This document shows positions 62,160 to 64,000 of a stretch of DNA of 64,000 nucleotides, piece by piece (position 1 is the first letter of the stretch; every line of letters begins with the position of its first letter). The notes below the pieces were generated by a model, which was given only the letters and a program-made list of their open reading frames with translations, was not told the DNA's origin and did no database searches. A program made the position numbers and the translations under genes. The stretch is from DAOVXM01 sp963746255 (GTDB lineage Bacteria > Chloroflexota > Anaerolineae > Anaerolineales > UBA4823). The DNA lies in NCBI GenBank assembly GCA_963746255.1, contig CAVVAJ010000007.1:1054001-1118000 (forward strand), written 5' to 3'.

Positions 62160-64000
62160 ATCTCCACCATGTTCGCCACATATCCCGACTTCTAGATCAA
62201 CACGAGTGGAACGACCATCGCGAACAGCTATGTCCATCAATCGGCCGACTCCATCACGATCTATAGTTTGGAATGGATTCTGTGGAAGAATCCCATCTTC
62301 GACATACTTCAAGAGAAAATTGCGCTCGGCATCATCCCGACTATAGCCATAGGTCATCTGCGTCAGATCGTTTGTACCGAAAGAGAAAAACTCAGCTACC
62401 TCTGCGATCTCGGCCGCAGTCACACAAGCACGTGGGATTTCAATCATGGTACCAAATTTATACGGAAAATTGACACCCTTTTCACCCATGACTGATTTAG
62501 CTATTTCCAACAAACGTGGCTGGATCACTTTGAGCTCATTCACATGACCAGTTAAAGGGATCATTACTTCAGGTTTCGCATGGGCTCCATTCAGGGTTGC
62601 ATCTGCTGCACCTTCAAATATTGCTCTGACCTGCATCTCGACAATCTCTGGCATTACAATGCTCAAACGGATACCGCGCAGCCCCATCATGGGATTGCTC
62701 TCGTGCAAATTTTGGATATTTTCTAGGAGCTCTTCTTTTTCATCCAATCCATCAATTTCACCCTTCACTCGCATCGTTATGACTTCTTCAAGGGTTTCTT
62801 CGTAGGAGGGGAGAAATTCATGTAGTGGTGGGTCGATCAGCCGGATGATGACTGGATAGCCATCCATAGCTTCAAACAAGCCTTGGAAGTCAGTTCTTTG
62901 GTAAGGTAGTAGCTCATCCAGTGCGGTTTTGCGCTCTTCACTGCTATCAGCGAGTATCATGCGCTGTACGATAGGTAGACGTTCAGGTTCAAAGAACATG
63001 TGCTCAGTCCGGCAAAGACCAATTCCGACGGCACCATATTCACGTGCCCGCCGGGCATCTGCTGGGTAATCGGCGTTCGCCCACACCTGTAGTCCGGTCG
63101 TTGGCCAACCATCGGCAGCCTTGCGGATGCCTGGTCTTGCGCTGATTTCATCCGCCCAGGAAAGTAAAGTCATCAAATCAGTTTGCTCGTCGAGCGTCGG
63201 AGCGCTGGTTGGGATCTCACCGATAAATACTTCTCCAGTAGTACCATCAACAGAAATTACATCTCCTTCATTGACTACGATCTCTCCCGCTTTCATCACG
63301 CGCTTTTCTAAGTCGATGCGAATGGCTGCGGCACCTACGACGCATGGGACACCAAACTGGCGGGCGACAACCGCAGCATGTGAGGTTGCGCCTCCCTCAC
63401 TCGTCAAAATACCTTTTGAAGCCAACATCCCGTGTACATCATCGGGTTTTGTAAAGGGCCGCACCATGATCACATCTTGGCTGGCTTCCTTAGCCATCCG
63501 CTCAGCGGTATCGGCATCGAAATACACTTGACCTACTGCAGCTCCAGGTGATGCGTTTACACCGCTAGCATATAGCTTTCCTTCATTCTCAGCCTGAAGT
63601 TTGGCTTTGTAGTCGAATTGTGGGTGCAGCAATGTATCAACCTGACTTGGAGTTACACGTTGTACGGCCTGATCTTTTGTTATAAAACCCTCTTCTGCCA
63701 TGTCAACAGCGATCTTTACAGCAGCCTTGGCGGTTCTTTTTCCATCGCGGGTTTGCAGCATCCAAAGCTTGCCGTTTTCAATCGTGAATTCAACATCCTG
63801 CATTTCCTTGTAATGAGCTTCAAGGTTGTCGCATATCTGCAAGAATTCCTGGTAGGCTTCTGGTAAATCGTTAGCAAGGTACTCGATCTTTTCTGTATTT
63901 CGAATACCTGCCACAACATCTTCACCCTGAGCGTTTAGCAGGTAATCACCATAGATCACTTTATCACCATTAGCAGGATCACGTGTGAAAGCAACACCTG
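62145..64000 (-). CDS. ppdK: Pyruvate phosphate dikinase, partial and frameshifted at its C-terminus
   Basis: The gene runs off the window end; about 618 codons are visible. It begins within the nucleotide-binding domain (GVAFTRDPANGD at the edge). The phospho-His loop is GGATSHAAVVARQFGVPCVVG (read in two parts). The PEP/pyruvate barrel carries GIGLCRTEHMFF and FFSFGTNDLTQMTYGYSRDD. The enzyme interconverts pyruvate + ATP + Pi and PEP + AMP + PPi. The visible frame ends at a TGA after GEHGGDPELD. The missing C-terminus is present in another frame down to 62039 (see next entry). As read, the product lacks the Cys that acts as acid/base in the family. Confidence 0.92.
   Translation of the reverse strand, partial: GVAFTRDPANGDKVIYGDYLLNAQGEDVVAGIRNTEKIEYLANDLPEAYQEFLQICDNLEAHYKEMQDVEFTIENGKLWMLQTRDGKRTAKAAVKIAVDMAEEGFITKDQAVQRVTPSQVDTLLHPQFDYKAKLQAENEGKLYASGVNASPGAAVGQVYFDADTAERMAKEASQDVIMVRPFTKPDDVHGMLASKGILTSEGGATSHAAVVARQFGVPCVVGAAAIRIDLEKRVMKAGEIVVNEGDVISVDGTTGEVFIGEIPTSAPTLDEQTDLMTLLSWADEISARPGIRKAADGWPTTGLQVWANADYPADARRAREYGAVGIGLCRTEHMFFEPERLPIVQRMILADSSEERKTALDELLPYQRTDFQGLFEAMDGYPVIIRLIDPPLHEFLPSYEETLEEVITMRVKGEIDGLDEKEELLENIQNLHESNPMMGLRGIRLSIVMPEIVEMQVRAIFEGAADATLNGAHAKPEVMIPLTGHVNELKVIQPRLLEIAKSVMGEKGVNFPYKFGTMIEIPRACVTAAEIAEVAEFFSFGTNDLTQMTYGYSRDDAERNFLLKYVEDGILPQNPFQTIDRDGVGRLMDIAVRDGRSTRVDLEVGICGEHGGDPELD

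Overview
The window looks like a piece of a Chloroflexota chromosome, most likely Anaerolineae. The evidence is indirect. It combines a bacterial core (Ffh, ribosomal protein S16, RimM, DprA, topoisomerase I, GreA) with mevalonate kinase next to an archaeal-type isopentenyl phosphate kinase, and adds a cofactor F420 gene set, molybdenum hydroxylases, four-subunit ferredoxin-type 2-oxoacid oxidoreductase genes and several secreted proteins with Thr/Pro-rich linkers. Starts are a mix of ATG, GTG and TTG, usually behind a clear GGAGG-type site. There is no sign of a phage, plasmid, IS element, CRISPR array, tRNA or rRNA.

Layout. 0-7.6 kb: housekeeping run ffh-rpsP-khpA-rimM, then dprA, a sugar nucleotidyltransferase and topA. 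7.9-13.5 kb: a membrane protein that converges through a near-perfect bidirectional terminator on a minus-strand run (greA, dgt, isopentenyl phosphate kinase, mevalonate kinase, UbiA-type prenyltransferase). 13.9-22.1 kb: a broken Nudix gene, the SsnA aminohydrolase and the F420 block (npdG, cofE, a 2H phosphoesterase, a pyrophosphatase-nitroreductase fusion, cofD, cofC, an LLM oxidoreductase, a thioesterase). 22.2-46.7 kb: two sets of xanthine-dehydrogenase-type molybdenum hydroxylase subunits in unusual fused arrangements, with maturation genes (XdhC, the EF2563/YqeB family, a YqeC-MocA fusion), interleaved with an M16C protease, a CcrM-like methyltransferase and a CBS-type pyrophosphatase. 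Inside it, 37.6-42.2 kb is a decayed zone with a TetR regulator, two transporters and gene remnants. 47-55 kb: RNA and ribosome factors, a divergent SDR, DUF503, DUF4230, a lipoate ligase-like protein, a large Thr/Pro-rich membrane protein and a DapA-family aldolase. 55-57 kb: a dead sugar permease beside an intact binding protein. 57.4-60.2 kb: a four-gene 2-oxoacid:ferredoxin oxidoreductase operon. 60.4-61.9 kb: two tandem GerMN-like lipoproteins. 62-64 kb: the C-terminal part of pyruvate phosphate dikinase, frameshifted just before its catalytic cysteine.

How it fits together. CofC, CofD, CofE and an FbiB-type nitroreductase domain cover the late steps of F420 synthesis. That nitroreductase is fused to a small pyrophosphatase able to remove the PPi released by CofC, and NpdG plus the LLM enzyme would use the product. 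FO synthase is not in the window. The Mo-hydroxylase region, with SsnA, YqeB and YqeC, resembles loci for selenium-dependent purine or N-heterocycle oxidation. At least four loci (Nudix, a membrane protein, a KAS/DUF3179 composite, a MalG-type permease) carry several inactivating lesions each, which suggests recent gene loss rather than isolated sequencing errors.
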